Assembly (NCBI RefSeq): GCF_014127485.1
Contig: NZ_CP059903.1
Coordinates: 682,001-746,000 of the forward strand
Reading direction: 5' to 3'
DNA from: Nocardioides dongkuii
Lineage (GTDB): Bacteria; Actinomycetota; Actinomycetes; Propionibacteriales; Nocardioidaceae
DNA length: 64,000 nt
Shown here: positions 17,355 through 25,165 of the stretch, piece after piece
Layout of the letters: each line of letters begins with the position of its first letter
Numbering within the stretch: position 1 is the first letter of the stretch
Translations under genes and position numbers: made by a program
Notes under the pieces: generated by a model
The model's database searches: none
Seen by the model: only the letters and a program-made list of their open reading frames with translations
What the model was told of the DNA's origin: nothing

Positions 17355-18115
17355 CCCGGCCGGTCCTGGTGCTCGGTCCCTCGCTCGGCACGTCGGCGGC
17401 CACCCTGTGGGGCGACTGCGCCCGGCTCCTGGAGCCGGACCTCGACGTGGTCGCGTGGGACCTGCCCGGCCACGGCAGCGACCGCACCGGCCCGCACCGG
17501 ACGCGGGGGCCGCTGAGCATGGTGGATCTCGCCGCCCGGGTGCTCGACCAGGTCTCGGCGCGCAGCGAGGGGCCCTTCCACTACGCGGGGAACTCCGTCG
17601 GCGGCGCGGTCGGTCTCCAGCTGCTGCTCGACGTCCCCGACCGGGTCGCCTCGGCCGTCCTGCTCTGCACCGGCGCGCGCCTGGGCACGGCGCAGTCCTG
17701 GCAGGAGCGGACCGACCGCGTCCTCCGCTCGGGCACCGCGTCGGTGGTCGAGGAGTCGGCCGGGCGCTGGTTCGGGGCGAGGTTCCTCGATCGGGAACCG
17801 GCTCGGGCCTCGGCACTGCTGCACGCGCTCGCCGACACCGACGACGACGGGTACGCGGCGGTGTGCGGGGCGCTCGCGACCTTCGACGTGCGTGACCGGT
17901 TGGGCGAGGTCGCCTCCCCGGTCCTCGCCGTGGCCGGCGCTGAGGACGTCGCCACGCCACCCGAGTCGCTGCGGGAGATCGCCGACGGGGTCCGCGACGG
18001 CCGCCTCGTCGTCCTCGACGGCGTGGGCCACCTGGCCCCCGCCGAGGCGCCGGAGGCCGTCGCGGACCTCGTCCGCCGGCAGGTGAGGTCCACGACCGTG
18101 GGAGGAGCAGCATGA
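17351..18115 (+). CDS. pcaD: 3-oxoadipate enol-lactonase
   Basis: Alpha/beta-hydrolase of 254 residues that opens the enol-lactone to 3-oxoadipate. The nucleophile elbow is GNSVGG with Ser82. The acid residue is likely the Asp in AGAEDVATP and the base the His in GVGHLAPAE. GPSLGTSAATLW at the N terminus is typical of PcaD. Here pcaD and pcaC are separate genes rather than the pcaL fusion seen in many actinobacteria. Confidence 0.93.
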   Translation: MTRPVLVLGPSLGTSAATLWGDCARLLEPDLDVVAWDLPGHGSDRTGPHRTRGPLSMVDLAARVLDQVSARSEGPFHYAGNSVGGAVGLQLLLDVPDRVASAVLLCTGARLGTAQSWQERTDRVLRSGTASVVEESAGRWFGARFLDREPARASALLHALADTDDDGYAAVCGALATFDVRDRLGEVASPVLAVAGAEDVATPPESLREIADGVRDGRLVVLDGVGHLAPAEAPEAVADLVRRQVRSTTVGGAA

Positions 18116-18480
18116 GCAGGTACGACGACGGGATGCAGGTACGTCGGGAGGTGCTGGGCGACGAGCACGTCGACCGCGCCGACGCGGCGACCACCGACCT
18201 CACGGCCGACTTCCAGCGGCTGATCACCGAGTACGTCTGGGGCGGGATCTGGACCCGACCGGACCTGGACCGGCGCACCCGCTCGGTGGTGACGATCACC
18301 GCCCTGGTCGCCCGTGGCCACCACGAGGAGCTCGCCATGCACCTGCGCGCGGCGCTCGGCAACGGACTCACCGTGACCGAGATCCGGGAGGTCCTGCTGC
18401 AGACGGCCGTCTACTGCGGCGTCCCGGACGCCAACGCCGCCTTCCGCATCGCCCAGCAGGTCCTGGAGGAGAGCCCGTGA
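18112..18480 (+). CDS. pcaC: 4-carboxymuconolactone decarboxylase
   Basis: Protein of 122 residues of the carboxymuconolactone decarboxylase/AhpD fold. It removes CO2 from 4-carboxymuconolactone to give the enol-lactone that PcaD hydrolyses. Motifs are RREVLGDEHVDRA at the N terminus, TEYVWGGIWTRPDLDRRTRS and the C-terminal QTAVYCGVPDANAAF. ATG overlaps the pcaD stop by 4 bp. Enzymatically it precedes PcaD although encoded after it. Confidence 0.95.
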   Translation: MSRYDDGMQVRREVLGDEHVDRADAATTDLTADFQRLITEYVWGGIWTRPDLDRRTRSVVTITALVARGHHEELAMHLRAALGNGLTVTEIREVLLQTAVYCGVPDANAAFRIAQQVLEESP

Positions 18481-19673
18481 CCGACGCCTACCTCTACGCC
18501 GCGGCGCGCACGCCCTTCGGCAGGTTCGGCGGCGCGCTCGCCGGGGTGCGCCCGGACGACCTCGCGACCCTCGCCCTCGACGCCGTGCTGGCCAGGGCGC
18601 CGGCGCTGGACCGCAGCCGGGTGGACGAGGTGGTGTGGGGCTGCGCGAACCAGGCCGGGGAGGACAACCGCAACGTCGGCCGGATGGCGGTGCTTCTCGC
18701 GGGGCTGCCCGTCTCGGTCCCCGCCACCACGGTCAACCGGCTGTGCGGGTCCTCCCTCGACGCGGCGATGCAGGCGTCCCGGATGGTCGAGACCGGTGAC
18801 GCCGACCTGGTCGTGGCCGGCGGCGTGGAGTCCATGAGCCGTGCCCCCTGGGTGCTGCCCAAGCCCTCGCGGGCCTACCCGGCCGGGGACGCCACGCTCG
18901 TCTCGACCACGCTGGGCTGGCGGCTCGTCAACGACGCCATGCCGCGGGAGTGGACGTCCTCGCTCGGCGACTCCACCGAGGTGCTGGCCGAGAGGACGGG
19001 GATCTCGCGCCGGCGCCAGGACGCCTTCGCGGTCGGCTCGCACGAGCGGGCCGACCGAGCCTGGGCCGACGGCTTCTACGACGACCTGGTCGTCCAGGTG
19101 CCGGGCGCGGAGCTGGCCCGCGACGAGAGCATCCGCTCCGGGACCAGCAGCGAGAAGCTCGCCGCCCTCACGCCGTCGTTCCGCCCCGACGGCACCATCA
19201 CGGCCGGCAACTCCTCCCCGCTCAACGACGGAGCGTCGGCGGTCCTGCTCGGCTCCGAGCGCGCGGCGGCCACCCTCGGCCTCGATCCGCTGGCCCGGGT
19301 GGCCGGTCGGGGCACGGCGGCCAACGAGCCGCCGCTGTTCGGCGTCGCGCCGGTCGAGGCGGCGAACCGAGCGCTCGCCCGCGCTGGCGTCGGGTGGGCG
19401 GACGTCGCGGCGGTGGAGCTCAACGAGGCGTTCGCCGTGCAGTCCTTGGCCTGCATCGACCAGTGGGGCATCGACCCCGACATCGTCAACGCCAAGGGTG
19501 GTGCCCTCGCGATCGGGCACCCGCTCGGCGCCTCCGGCGGTCGGGTCCTCGGCACGCTCGCGAAGCGCCTCGTCGCGTCGGGCGACCGGTGGGGCGTCGC
19601 CGCGATCTGCATCGGCGTCGGCCAGGGCCTGGCGGTCGTCCTCGAGAACGTGACCGGGGCAGGGCACCGGTGA
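18477..19673 (+). CDS. pcaF: 3-oxoadipyl-CoA thiolase
   Basis: Thiolase of 398 residues that splits 3-oxoadipyl-CoA into acetyl-CoA and succinyl-CoA. Nucleophilic Cys90 is in NRLCGSS, and the base pair is His about 348 (IGHPLGASGG) with Cys about 378 (AICIGVGQG). NAKGGALAIG and ELNEAFAVQ are standard thiolase motifs. Assignment to PcaF rather than a general acetyl-CoA acetyltransferase rests on the operon. The GTG start overlaps the pcaC stop. Confidence 0.92.
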   Translation: MTDAYLYAAARTPFGRFGGALAGVRPDDLATLALDAVLARAPALDRSRVDEVVWGCANQAGEDNRNVGRMAVLLAGLPVSVPATTVNRLCGSSLDAAMQASRMVETGDADLVVAGGVESMSRAPWVLPKPSRAYPAGDATLVSTTLGWRLVNDAMPREWTSSLGDSTEVLAERTGISRRRQDAFAVGSHERADRAWADGFYDDLVVQVPGAELARDESIRSGTSSEKLAALTPSFRPDGTITAGNSSPLNDGASAVLLGSERAAATLGLDPLARVAGRGTAANEPPLFGVAPVEAANRALARAGVGWADVAAVELNEAFAVQSLACIDQWGIDPDIVNAKGGALAIGHPLGASGGRVLGTLAKRLVASGDRWGVAAICIGVGQGLAVVLENVTGAGHR

Positions 19674-20341
19674 GCGCCACCGTCTGCGTCGATACCGACG
19701 AGGCCGTGGCGGGGGTCCGGGACGGCGCCACCGTGCTCGTCGGCGGCTTCGGGATGGCGGGCATGCCGGTCGCGCTCATCGACGCCCTCATCAGGCAGGG
19801 CGCCACCGACCTCACCGTGGTGTCGAACAACGCCGGCAACGGCGACACCGGGCTCGCGGCGCTGCTCGCGGCGGGGCGGGTCCAGAAGATGGTCTGCTCC
19901 TTCCCGCGGCAGTCGGACTCCTGGGTGTTCGACGGTCTCTACCGTGCCGGGAGGATCGAGCTCGAGGTGGTGCCCCAGGGCACCCTCGCCGAGCGGATGC
20001 GCGCGGCCGGCGCCGGCATCGGTGCCTTCTTCTCACCGACCGGTGTCGGCACGCCCCTGGCCGAGGGCAGGGAGACGCGGGAGATCGACGGGCGCACGTA
20101 CCTCCTCGAGCTGCCCATCCGGGGCGACGTCGCCCTGGTCGGGGCGCACCGGGCCGACCGGATGGGCAACCTCGTCTACCGCAAGACCGCGCGCAACTTC
20201 GGACCCGTCATGGCCACCGCGGCGACCACGGTGGTCGCCCAGGTCTCCGAGGTCGTGGCGGTGGGGGAGCTGGATCCCGAGGCCGTCGTGACCCCCTCCA
20301 TCTACGTCGACCGGGTGGTCGAGATCGGCGATCGACGATGA
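19670..20341 (+). CDS. pcaI: 3-oxoadipate CoA-transferase subunit A
   Basis: Alpha subunit of the CoA-transferase that activates 3-oxoadipate using succinyl-CoA; 223 residues. The subunit A hallmark GGFGMAGMP lies near residues 24-32, followed by VVSNNAGNGDTGL and RTYLLELPIRGDVALV. The partner subunit B is encoded immediately downstream with a 4-bp overlap. The GTG start is chosen from the overlap and from family length. Confidence 0.94.
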   Translation: MSATVCVDTDEAVAGVRDGATVLVGGFGMAGMPVALIDALIRQGATDLTVVSNNAGNGDTGLAALLAAGRVQKMVCSFPRQSDSWVFDGLYRAGRIELEVVPQGTLAERMRAAGAGIGAFFSPTGVGTPLAEGRETREIDGRTYLLELPIRGDVALVGAHRADRMGNLVYRKTARNFGPVMATAATTVVAQVSEVVAVGELDPEAVVTPSIYVDRVVEIGDRR

Positions 20342-20973
20342 GCCTGTCCAGGGACGAGCTGGCAGCCGTCGTGGCGCGCGACATCCCGCGCGGCGCCTAC
20401 GTCAACCTCGGCATCGGAGCGCCGACCCTGGTCGCGGACCACCTCGCGCCCGACGCCGGCGTCGTCCTGCACACCGAGAACGGCATGCTCAACATGGGGC
20501 CGGCCGCGCGACCCGACGAGGTCGACCCCGACCTGACCAACGCCGGCAAGGTCCCCGTCACCGAGCTGCCCGGTGCGTCGTACTTCCACCACGCCGACTC
20601 CTTCGCCATGATGCGCGGCGGACATCTCGACGTCTGCGTGCTCGGCGCGTTCCAGGTCTCAGCCACCGGAGACCTGGCCAACTGGCACACCGGAGCGCCC
20701 GGCGCCATCCCTGCGGTGGGCGGGGCGATGGACCTCGCGATCGGCGCCAGGCAGGTGTTCGTGATGATGACCCTCTTCGCCAAGGACGGCTCGCCCAAGC
20801 TGGTCCCCGCGTGCACCTATCCCCTCACCGGGGTCGGCTGCGTCGACCGGGTCTACACCGAGTCCGCCACCTTCGCCGTCGGGGCGAGCGGCGTCACCGT
20901 CCTGGAGACCTTCGGCGCCACGATGGACGAGCTGGCCGCTCGCCTCGACGTACCGCTGGTCGCTGGAGGCTGA
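20338..20973 (+). CDS. pcaJ: 3-oxoadipate CoA-transferase subunit B
   Basis: Beta subunit of the 3-oxoadipate CoA-transferase, 211 residues. Catalytic Glu47 is in TENGMLNMGP; VNLGIGAPTLVADH and the C-terminal YPLTGVGCVDRVYTE are typical. Last gene of the pca operon. Its final 80 bp overlap, antisense, the 3' end of the membrane-protein gene on the opposite strand, which looks like an abutment caused by rearrangement. Confidence 0.94.
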   Translation: MSLSRDELAAVVARDIPRGAYVNLGIGAPTLVADHLAPDAGVVLHTENGMLNMGPAARPDEVDPDLTNAGKVPVTELPGASYFHHADSFAMMRGGHLDVCVLGAFQVSATGDLANWHTGAPGAIPAVGGAMDLAIGARQVFVMMTLFAKDGSPKLVPACTYPLTGVGCVDRVYTESATFAVGASGVTVLETFGATMDELAARLDVPLVAGG

Positions 20974-21631
20974 CCGGGGGACGTACGGCGAACACCCGCA
21001 CCGCCGGCAGCGGCTGAGGCCCCGCCGTCAGCAGGCGGCCGTGCTGCCAGGCCCAGTGCACGAGAAGTCCGGCGGCCACCGACCCCATCGTCCCGAGGGC
21101 GAGGTCGCCCAGCGTGTCGGCGTACCGGTCGATGACGCCCGAGGTGCTGAGGAAGGCGTAGTACTCGGCGATCTCCCAGCCGAGAGCCGCGGTGACGCCG
21201 AAGGCCAGCGAGCGCTCGATGACGGCTCCACGGGTCGCGCGCGGCGACAGCGTGAGCAGGATGAACGCGGCGGTCAGCACCCCGGTGTTGACGAAGTGCA
21301 TCACGTCGTCGAACCAGCGGAGGCTGTCGTACAGGTCCATCCGGTTGCCCAGCGTGTCCGTGAAGCAGGTCAGGGTCACCAGCAGGTCCACGACCCACGG
21401 GAACGACACCCGGTCGCGCCACCCCAGGAGCCACGCGGCCGGGATCACGAACGCCATCAGCGGATACCCGACCGCCCGGGCGGTGGCGCCCTTGCCCTCG
21501 AGGTGGCCCAGCTCGGGGTACCGGATCGCGCTCGCCAGCAGGAGCACGAGCAAGGCCTTGGCAGCCACGTCGAGGACGATGACGGGGTTGGGGGTCGAGG
21601 GTCGGACCGGGTCCGCGGCGAGGGCGCCCAC
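20894..21631 (-). CDS. Integral membrane protein, DUF2238/YjdF-like (copy B)
   Basis: Paralogue of the gene at 6061-6720, 245 residues, same strand. It shares WFDDVMHFVNTG, the run around LGWEIAEYYAF and RYADTLGDLALG with copy A. It diverges at the ends. After about residue 190 it has a Pro/Arg-rich tail encoded antisense to the end of pcaJ and through the short gap beyond it, so the natural 3' end may have been lost when the pca operon was joined here. GTG start at 21631. Function unknown. Confidence 0.7.
   Translation of the reverse strand: MGALAADPVRPSTPNPVIVLDVAAKALLVLLLASAIRYPELGHLEGKGATARAVGYPLMAFVIPAAWLLGWRDRVSFPWVVDLLVTLTCFTDTLGNRMDLYDSLRWFDDVMHFVNTGVLTAAFILLTLSPRATRGAVIERSLAFGVTAALGWEIAEYYAFLSTSGVIDRYADTLGDLALGTMGSVAAGLLVHWAWQHGRLLTAGPQPLPAVRVFAVRPPVSLQRPAVRRGERPARPSWRRRSPGR
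21136..21184. repeat. 49-bp direct repeat, right copy (inside membrane-protein gene B)
   Basis: Identical to 6225-6273 in the same orientation. It lies in the most conserved part of the paralogous membrane-protein genes that flank the island, 14.9 kb apart. Confidence 0.9.
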
Positions 21632-21657
21632 GACATCACGCTAGCCATGGTGTACGA

Positions 21658-21671
21658 ATTCCGGCCGGAAT
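21658..21671. promoter_or_regulatory. 14-bp perfect palindrome upstream of the secretion-like module
   Basis: ATTCCGGCCGGAAT, in the 123-bp gap between the divergent membrane-protein gene and the EspC-like gene. It could be an operator for either. No promoter hexamers stand out nearby. Confidence 0.3.
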
Positions 21672-21754
21672 CCGGGCCGGGGTGCGGGTTTCGAGCCCGC
21701 GACGGCGGGAATCGGATGGTCCAGGCATGCGGTGGTCAGGAAGGGACCGGCTCG

Positions 21755-22069
21755 ATGACCTTTGAGGTACTCGTCGAGGAGCTGCGGAGCGCAGCAGGGA
21801 AGCACCGTGCCGTCGCGGGAGACCTCGGCACGGAGCCGGTGGAGATGAAGGACGAGAAGTCGACCGAGGTCGGCCACGTCGAGCTCGCCGGCTGGATGAA
21901 CGCCGTCGGCGACCAGTGCGTCAAGGCCCACGACGCCCTCCACTCCGGGCTCGAGACCCTGGCGTCGAGGCTGGACCTGGCGGCGGACGACTACCGGCGC
22001 ACCGACGAGCAGACCGCCGCCGGGTTCCGGTCGCCGCTCCTCCCGCCGGGCCCGGGCGGTGCCCGATGA
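21755..22069 (+). CDS. EspC/WXG100-like type VII secretion target
   Basis: Small helical protein of 104 residues with no signal peptide or membrane span. Size, predicted helix-turn-helix hairpin (about residues 1-80) and the motif DDYRRTDEQTAAGF near the C terminus resemble EspC-like ESX-associated proteins. YRRTD fits the YxxxD/E secretion signal. A strict WxG is not present (GWMN at the turn instead). It overlaps the next gene by 4 bp, as partner proteins of this class often do. No ESX core components (EccC, EccD) are in the window. Confidence 0.6.
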   Translation: MTFEVLVEELRSAAGKHRAVAGDLGTEPVEMKDEKSTEVGHVELAGWMNAVGDQCVKAHDALHSGLETLASRLDLAADDYRRTDEQTAAGFRSPLLPPGPGGAR

Positions 22070-23403
22070 GCCTTCCTCCCGGCGGCGAGCTCGGCAGCAC
22101 GTCCGACCCGAAGAAGCTCATCCTGGGGGACCCGGCCCACGTCGACGCCATCGCCACCGCGCTGGCCACCGAGGCCCGTCGGGTCCGCGGGCTCGCCACC
22201 ACCGTGGGCGCGATCACGACCCCGGGGTGGGAGGGCGGGCTCGCCCAGCCGGCGTACGCCGGGGCGTTCGCCCGCGAGCAGGAGAAGTGGGGCGCCTACA
22301 CCACCCTGCTGGAGAAGGCCGGGTCGACGCTGCGCACCTACGCGGGCTCGCTCCGCACCGCCCAGAGCAGCGCCGCGGACGCCATCGCCAAGTGGGAGGA
22401 GGGCGAGCAGGCCACCCAGGAGGCGGTCGCGGCCCACAACGCCGCGGTCAAGGCGTACGAGGACGCGGTCTGCAGGCCCGCACCCGTGCAGTCGCCGTTC
22501 GCGCCTCCCAGCGCGGCTCCCTCGGTCTCGCCCGCCCGGCCCGGTCCGTTCCAGGACCCGGGCGAGGCGATCCGCGAGGAGGCCGTGCAGATCCTCGAGG
22601 ACGCCCGCGAGAAGCTGGACGAGGCCGGCGTCACCACGCTCGAGGCTCTCGGGGCCCTGGAGGGCTCGCGCACCGAGGGCTCCGACGACGTCTTCGGCGC
22701 CGACGGCTCCGCGGAGGGCCCGAGCATCAGCTGGCCGTTGTGGGAGCAGACGTTCGGCCACGACCCCGCCACCGGGAAGGACGGGAAGTACAAGGACACC
22801 CACGACAGCCCCTTCGAGATCAGCCTGGGCAAGGCCGAGGGCGAGGTCTACGTCTACCAGGCCAAGGGGGAGTACGAGGACTACTTCGGCGGCCTCAAGG
22901 TCAACGCCGACGGGAGCTTCACCGCCGCCGGGGCGGACGGGTCGGCCGAGGCCGTCATCGACAAGGACGGCGTCCGGATCAATGCCGACGGGACCCTCAC
23001 GCTGCTCAACGCGCAGGGTGAGGTCACCGGCGAGTACGGGCTCGCCGAGGGGTCGCTGGGCGGAGAGGTCTCGGTGGAGGCCACGGCCAGCGGCCACCTC
23101 ACCGCGGACGCGACCGGCGTCCACGCCGGGGGCGAAGCCTTCGCCGGCGCGAAGGCGAGCGCCAACGGCTCCGTCGACCTCGGTGGCGTCGGCGCCGGGG
23201 TGGAGGCGGAGGCGTGGGCCGGCGCCGGCATCGCGGGGGACCTCGATGTCGGCTTCGACGACGGGATCCTCAAGCTCGGCGGTTCCGGCGGGATCGCCTG
23301 GGGTGTGGGCGGCAAGATCGGCGGGGAGATCGAGCTCGACTTCCCCGAGATCGCCGAGAACACCGGCGACCTGATCGCCTCCCTCGGCGACGTGCTGCCA
23401 TGA
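22066..23403 (+). CDS. Putative type VII-secreted WXG-domain protein with glycine-rich C terminus
   Basis: Protein of 445 residues. The first 130 residues are helical with PGWEGG (WxG) at a central turn and long Ala/Glu-rich helices, like the N-terminal domain of large T7SS substrates. A Pro/Ser linker follows (about 145-170), then a second helical part. From about residue 225 on, repeats rich in Gly, Ala and Asp (KVNADGSFTAAGADG, GVGAGVEAEAWAGAG) appear. No recognisable toxin catalytic motif is seen, so calling it a toxin would be a guess. Coupled to the upstream EspC-like gene by an ATGA overlap. Confidence 0.55.
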   Translation: MSLPPGGELGSTSDPKKLILGDPAHVDAIATALATEARRVRGLATTVGAITTPGWEGGLAQPAYAGAFAREQEKWGAYTTLLEKAGSTLRTYAGSLRTAQSSAADAIAKWEEGEQATQEAVAAHNAAVKAYEDAVCRPAPVQSPFAPPSAAPSVSPARPGPFQDPGEAIREEAVQILEDAREKLDEAGVTTLEALGALEGSRTEGSDDVFGADGSAEGPSISWPLWEQTFGHDPATGKDGKYKDTHDSPFEISLGKAEGEVYVYQAKGEYEDYFGGLKVNADGSFTAAGADGSAEAVIDKDGVRINADGTLTLLNAQGEVTGEYGLAEGSLGGEVSVEATASGHLTADATGVHAGGEAFAGAKASANGSVDLGGVGAGVEAEAWAGAGIAGDLDVGFDDGILKLGGSGGIAWGVGGKIGGEIELDFPEIAENTGDLIASLGDVLP

Positions 23404-23440
23404 CCGTCCACCGACCGACCACCACCGAGAGGGCCACCCC

Positions 23441-23992
23441 GTGAGTGCCACGACGCTGCCCATCCCGCTCCGCTTCGAGCTGCCCGGCCCGGAGTGGGGC
23501 GCGGTCGACCCCGAGTCCTGGGGGGTGCAGAACGCCTCGTTCCTGGCGGTACGCCGCGGGCTGGACGAGGACTACTCCCCGACGATCACCGTCTCCGGCG
23601 GCTGGCGCAACGACAGCACGCCGCTGGAGGAGATCGCCGACGAGGCGCTCGCGAAGCTGCGGGCCGAGGGGGCGACGGAGGTCGAGCTCGTGCAGCGGCG
23701 GGTCACCGGCAGCGAGCACGACCAGGCGGTCGTGCAGTCGGTGGGCTGCACCGTCGAGGTCGAGGGGCGGCGCTTCGACGTCCGGCAGGCCCAGGTCTTC
23801 CGCGGCTTCGTCGACGTGCGCGACCCCGCGCGCCGGGTGGTCGTCGTGCACACCCTGAGCTGCACGTACCGCCAGTTCGAGGAGATGGGCCGGGAGTTCC
23901 AGCAGTTCATGGCCACGGTGGAGGTCGTCCCCGACGGCCAGGTCGACTGGCCGGCGGCCGACGGCGAGCCGCACCCGCTGCCGCCGCAGTGA
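23441..23992 (+). CDS. Hypothetical LpqN/DUF1795-like protein
   Basis: Protein of 183 residues without signal peptide. The start (PIPLRFELPGPEW), the middle TITVSGGWRND and the end FEEMGREFQQFMATVE resemble the LpqN/DcrB (DUF1795) type of alpha/beta protein, but the match is by eye only. GTG start with GAGAGGG about 8 nt upstream. It follows the WXG protein by 37 bp and is likely co-transcribed. A role as accessory or partner of that protein is inference. Confidence 0.5.
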   Translation: MSATTLPIPLRFELPGPEWGAVDPESWGVQNASFLAVRRGLDEDYSPTITVSGGWRNDSTPLEEIADEALAKLRAEGATEVELVQRRVTGSEHDQAVVQSVGCTVEVEGRRFDVRQAQVFRGFVDVRDPARRVVVVHTLSCTYRQFEEMGREFQQFMATVEVVPDGQVDWPAADGEPHPLPPQ

Positions 23993-24016
23993 GCGGACCC
24001 CGCGGGGGCGGGGGTC

Positions 24017-24553
24017 TCAGCGGTAGCCGAGCGCGAAGAGCACGATCGCGACGATGCCGCCGATCAGCAGCCCGACCACGGTGAACAGGGCCATCCCGAG
24101 CCCGACCTTCTCCGCGGTGCCTCGTCGTGACGTCAGCCCCAGCTGCTGGGCCACCCCCACGACGAGGTCGCGGCCCTCCTCGGACCCGAACTGGAAGTCG
24201 GCCTGGACGCCGAAGCTCCCGTGCTCGTCGAAGGCCCAGACCTTGCGGGCGCCGAACTCCTTGATCCGGCCCTTCATCACCTGGACCGACCCCGTGAGCT
24301 GCGGCACCCCCGCCACCCACTCCACCGTCCGGGACTCATCGGTGATCGTGAAGCTGCGGTCGGACTCGCGCACGGCCACGTGGTGGACGAACGTCTTGTG
24401 CAGACCCGACTTGTTGAGGACCCCGAACCACTGCGCGTCGACGATGTCGATGCCGACGTCGAAGCCGGTCTCGGTGGGCGTGACGACGTACGGCGTGCCC
24501 TCGGCGGTCCGGGCGACCGCGGCGGCGAACTCCCGCGCGAGCGGGCCGGTCAT
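24017..24553 (-). CDS. Hypothetical protein with C-terminal membrane hairpin
   Basis: Not recognised. 178 residues. The soluble N-terminal 145 residues contain FGVLNKSGLHKTFVHHVAV, RTVEWVAGVPQL and FGSEEGRDLVVGVAQQLGL. A hydrophobic C terminus (about residues 152-178, GLLIGGIVAIVLFALG) is probably one or two membrane spans. It is the second gene of a two-gene unit: its ATG overlaps the stop of the DUF4333 lipoprotein gene. It converges on the LpqN-like gene with a 24-bp gap. Confidence 0.6.
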   Translation of the reverse strand: MTGPLAREFAAAVARTAEGTPYVVTPTETGFDVGIDIVDAQWFGVLNKSGLHKTFVHHVAVRESDRSFTITDESRTVEWVAGVPQLTGSVQVMKGRIKEFGARKVWAFDEHGSFGVQADFQFGSEEGRDLVVGVAQQLGLTSRRGTAEKVGLGMALFTVVGLLIGGIVAIVLFALGYR

Positions 24554-24915
24554 GCGCCGCCCTCGGCCGGCTCGTTGATCTGGCCGATCTCGTAGTCGAA
24601 CCGGAGGTCGTCGCCCTCCACCGAGGTGACCTCCACGTCGATGTCGAGGGTGTCGGTGCCGGCGGTCAGGGTGCAGGTCATCGTGGCGCCGACCTCGGCG
24701 TCCAGGTCGTCGGGGCAGTCGACGTCGTCGGGCTCCTGACCCGCTTCCTCGGTGATCTTCTCCATCAGCAGGTCCTCGACCTGGCCCTCGCTCATCGCGG
24801 AGCCGCCCGCGGACACCTCGGCGCTGCACCCGGTCGAGAGCGTCGCGACGGTGGCCGCGACGGCGGCGAGGCCCGCGAGGCGAGACGGGAGCTGGCGGTG
24901 GGGTGGGGTTCTCAC
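24550..24915 (-). CDS. DUF4333 lipoprotein
   Basis: Exported lipoprotein of 121 residues. Signal peptide with lipobox LSTGC (Cys about residue 30). The mature part matches the actinobacterial DUF4333 family, with a Cys pair in DVDCPDDL and TMTCTLTAG and the ending VEVTSVEGDDLRF. GTG at 24915 is supported by GGAGAGG 6 nt upstream. Function of the family is unknown. Four-bp overlap with the following membrane-hairpin gene. Confidence 0.75.
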   Translation of the reverse strand: MRTPPHRQLPSRLAGLAAVAATVATLSTGCSAEVSAGGSAMSEGQVEDLLMEKITEEAGQEPDDVDCPDDLDAEVGATMTCTLTAGTDTLDIDVEVTSVEGDDLRFDYEIGQINEPAEGGA

Positions 24916-25030
24916 GACATCCTCTCCGGTGGGTTCTCGGCCATCATGACCAGGCTCGCCCGGGCGGAAACGTCGCCGACCCCGGTGCGTCGGAGCGTGA
25001 GCGGAGGGACGACCGGGGTACCGATCCAGC

Positions 25031-25165
25031 ATGACCCAGGAACCCCACGAGCACGACCAGGACGCCGAGCCGCCGACCCCGGACGGCCAGGAGCCGGACG
25101 TCGAGCAGCTGGACCCCGACTCCGAGCCGGCCAGCGACCCCGACCCGGCCCCCGGGCAGAGCTGA
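25031..25165 (+). CDS. Small acidic Asp/Glu/Pro-rich protein
   Basis: Open frame of 44 codons (MTQEPHEHDQD to PAPGQS), strongly acidic and probably disordered. It follows a divergent gap after the DUF4333 gene and its TGA lies over the probable start of the SGNH hydrolase frame. It could be a real small protein or a translated leader for the downstream gene. No homologue recognised. Confidence 0.35.
   Translation: MTQEPHEHDQDAEPPTPDGQEPDVEQLDPDSEPASDPDPAPGQS

Noticed and set aside
21684..21716. tRNA fragment or attachment site near GCGGGTTTCGAGCCCGC
   Set aside because: It resembles a T-arm, but the loop is out of register and no acceptor or anticodon arm can be built around it. No integrase is nearby.
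22066..23403. Polymorphic toxin with immunity gene
   Set aside because: No toxin catalytic motif in the C-terminal domain and the next gene looks LpqN-like, so only a secretion-substrate call is supported.
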